A stretch of DNA of 64,000 nt from Azolla pinnata (Eukaryota > Streptophyta > Polypodiopsida > Salviniales > Salviniaceae): contig JBBBWG010016890.1 of the NCBI GenBank assembly GCA_037176905.1, positions 1-64,000 on the forward strand, in the 5' to 3' direction. The position numbers and the translations under genes are program-made. A model generated the notes under the pieces. The model searched no databases and was not told the DNA's origin. It saw only the letters and a list, made by a program, of their open reading frames with translations. Positions within the stretch are counted from its first letter, which is position 1; each line of letters starts with the position of its first letter. This document shows positions 61,499-64,000 of this stretch, piece after piece.

Positions 61499-64000
61499 AT
61501 GGGAGTGATGGCTACTGGATCAGTTGGAAGCTTGCGCTTGACTGCATTTCTTCGTCTTCCCGGTTCATCATCCACTCCGAGGCTCTGCTTCTCCAACAGC
61601 TGCCGCAGCAGCAACCCGAGGATCATCTCCTTTTGCTCCCAAGCAGCTGACAGGTAGGCGGGCAATGCCTGCTTCTCCATTTCTCATATCATATAGTGCT
61701 AGCAAATTCCTTCTTTTTTTTTCCCTCTTGCTGTAGCTATGTCTACTTTGGATTGGAATCTTTGATGCTACACATGAATTCTGCACTTTGTCAGGATCTT
61801 GTTCATCTCACACGCGCTTCATCACAACTGATAACAATCATATTTTGAGATAGCTATCAAGAAAATACCTTTTTTTTTCTCCGAGGGAAATAAACTTCAA
61901 GTTGAGTATAGCTAGATGAAGCTGAGAAGCTAAGCCATGATGTTTCATGTTTGACAGAACTGAAAGAATAGCAATGGAAACAGGAACAGAACAGAAACAT
62001 AGCTTTAATGGGATTCGAACCAGCCGATGGTCTGGAGTGCCACATCTGTCGTTTCGGGATTATCATGTACCTGTGCCATTAAATCATGCATCAACCGATT
62101 CAACTCACATCACTCTTTTTGTGAGAGAAGTTACAGAAAGTGAGTATCATTGATCACTATAGCCTGCTTGCAAATATTCTCCAGTGGTTTTGTGTATGCC
62201 CCAGCAATTAATTAGCTGGAGTAAACTTCGACTGACACTATAAGGGTGGTAACTACTCCTGTGCAACTTAGGCTGTCCGAATAATGTCGCTTAACAGACC
62301 AGGAAGTGAATTCCAGGACTTGATAAAGATACGTATGTTTATGCTCATTCATGAATTGTTTGGATTTTCTTTACTCTCCAGCTTTTGAAAATCTAAATAG
62401 ATCGATACTAATAGTTAGGAACCAAAAGCAATTATCATTGGTGCGTGGTCATTGGAGATTGTACCATTGCCCTGAAAAGTAAAAATATCCGGTTATTCAT
62501 TATAGGAACTCAATCCAAGCTAATACATCAAAAACATGTGCAATGTTGCTCAGACCTACCCTATTTCTTGTGTGAAGGGAATGTCTATCATTCACATACT
62601 TAGAATAATTATGTAAACCATCTAGGGACATATGTAAGGACTCATAATTGGCCTTTTGTTCCTAGCTGCAGTTTTAGGTTGATCCCAGTTAGTTTTATGT
62701 CAACTTTAATGATATTTATTCTGGTCTTGTTATTTCTTTTTTGACTTTAGACCTTCCAAAACTGCACAACTACGGCAACAACACTGAAATGGTTTGAATG
62801 CATAAGTATTCATGTTGATGGATCGGTTTGTGGTTTTCCAGAGAAGAAAAAGAAAACAGTATAATAAATAAATGTTATCCATAAGATTGTATGTGCATGT
62901 AGTGACATGCGTTTGATGTGAGTGTGGAGAGCGTATGCGTATGCTTGAGTTACCTATGCATACAGGTGATGTGAGGATGTCTGTGAGTGGTGTGTGTGAA
63001 AGGGTAGAGCCTCTACATATCCCTTTGTAATGTTCTAGATAAACCTCATCTGAGCAAAGAATGAAAACTATTGATTTCCTTCTCTGTAACTTCTCTCTCT
63101 CTCTCTCTCTCTCTGCAACTTCTATCTCTTTTTCCTTCACGTTCAATCTCCTTGGGGGGGGGGATGGAGGCACTCTAAGCTCTAACCTCCTTCCCACAAC
63201 AATAAATTATATGGTTCGGATGCTCAAGATTAGGTGACAACAAAAATTGTTTGGTGGTGTTTGGTCAAAAAAAGGAGCTTTCAATGGTCAAAGTCTCTTT
63301 ATTAAATTGTTTCAGCTTTTTTTCCAGCGTGGAATCTGGAAATTACTCACAAAATTGCGTAAAAAGAGAAAAGCTGACATGTTTTTTATGTGAAAGGTAA
63401 TAACAAGATGTATTGCAATTTTTGCAGAAAACTTTAGTTCAATATGGGTATTTCTTTGCTTTGTTTCATGGAGAAACAGAAACTTTGTCAAATGTGATGC
63501 TTTAATCTTAGGCTATGGATTGGCTTTCTTTTTAACTAATAGAGTAGCAGCTTAGAAGAAAGAGATGAGTCAGGAGGGTGATATTGACTTCTGGGTGATC
63601 AATAATATTTGTATCATTCTTTGGATGTTATACCTTTGTCTTAGTAGTGATCCAAGAGCACATCCACGACTAATCCTGTTTTGTTTTTCCATTAATTGAA
63701 TAGCCGGAAAACAGGAACAGAAAATGCCTTGCCTGCTGTTCTTACAAGGAGGTCCAGGTTTTGAAAGTCCTCGTCCTTCAGAAGCTGGGGGCTGGCTGAA
63801 GAGGGCTTGCAAGGAGTTTCGTGTTTTCCTTTTAGACCAAGCACGCTCGAAATCCTTATTCCAAATCTCACTAATCTAAACATATATTTATCACTGTTTT
63901 CTGATGTGTCTTTTTGTTGATACAGCGAGGCACAGGGTTGTCAACCCCATTAACTACCTCATTTTTGGCTCAATTTCCATCTGCTGAAGAACAGGCAGAT
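61499..64000 (+). CDS. Proline-iminopeptidase-like alpha/beta hydrolase, plastid-targeted (partial, 3' end outside window)
   Basis: Exons 61499-61653, 61958-62139, 63704-63840 and 63926 to beyond 64000; phases agree. 183 codons are visible. Residues 1 to about 50 are rich in Ser, Arg and Leu with few acidic residues, as in a chloroplast transit peptide. Then WSGVPHLSFRDYHVPVPLNH and LFVREVTE lead into LLFLQGGPGFESPRP (oxyanion-side loop, about 123-137) and DQRGTGLSTPL (157-167), both typical of S33 prolyl aminopeptidases; the nucleophile Ser and catalytic Asp/His must lie downstream. The order matches the Arabidopsis hydrolase At3g61540, annotated as a plastid proline iminopeptidase relative, from memory. 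The third intron has a GC donor (63841) instead of GT. A second in-frame ATG at 61508 is an equal start candidate. Confidence 0.88.
62140..63703 (+). other. Intron 2 of the plastid hydrolase gene
   Basis: 1.56 kb beginning GTGAGT and ending GAATAG. It contains a (CT)n run at about 63088-63112 and a short G run near 63154. No exon or element recognised. Confidence 0.75.

Noticed and set aside
60960-61680. His/Thr-rich plus frames and a 220-codon Cys/Met/Val-rich minus frame
   Set aside because: Product of the CACATA array. The non-repeat part of the minus frame is the antisense of the hydrolase transit-peptide exon.

Overview
This is a nuclear plant DNA window, most likely from a monocot. The evidence is split genes with short exons and long AT-rich introns, plant-specific families (HD-ZIP IV with START, BPM/MATH-BTB, a DUF761 protein, a plastid-type alpha/beta hydrolase), and GC-rich third positions in the HD-ZIP gene next to AT-rich coding in the others, a contrast common in monocots. 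The species cannot be fixed from the sequence.

Six genes can be assembled with consistent reading phase and family-conserved residues. (1) 4977-13801, minus: an ERGIC3/Erv46-type cargo receptor, 13 exons, 386 aa. (2) 17147-21582, plus: a BPM-type MATH-BTB adaptor of CUL3 ubiquitin ligases, 4 exons, 424 aa. (3) 25931-35684, plus: an HD-ZIP class IV (HDG11/12-like) homeodomain-START factor whose homeodomain start is lost in a 100-N assembly gap. (4) 39817-52969, minus: the large B-block-binding subunit of TFIIIC (GTF3C1-like), 17 exons, about 1772 aa. (5) 56189-59982, plus: a RING-CH (RINGv) membrane E3 ligase, 8 exons, 443 aa. (6) 61499 to the window end, plus: the 5' part of a plastid proline-iminopeptidase-like alpha/beta hydrolase, 4 exons seen. 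An intronless DUF761 protein (37988-38827, plus) lies between genes 3 and 4. These are unrelated housekeeping and regulatory genes; no operon-like or cluster logic joins them.

The space between genes is unusually rich in simple and tandem repeats: (AG)n and GATGGT arrays at 1-1178, purine/pyrimidine tracts before the BPM and HD-ZIP genes, a 1.3-kb ATGAATG-type array just 5' of the TFIIIC gene, and a 0.5-kb CACATA array just 5' of the hydrolase gene. The HD-ZIP IV gene is the most altered locus. Its introns hold a roughly 1-kb minisatellite, a TIR element, a short plant-type telomeric tract (TTTAGGG) and a 474-bp human-type telomeric tract (CCCTAA) that starts exactly at a splice donor. Intron 1 of the ERGIC3-like gene carries an old copia-type fossil next to a near-perfect foldback repeat. 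No tRNA, rRNA or CRISPR was found. I found no undescribed multi-gene system; the best leads are the telomeric tract at the splice site, the shortened START domain, a GC-AG intron and the hairpin-coding segment in the DUF761 gene.
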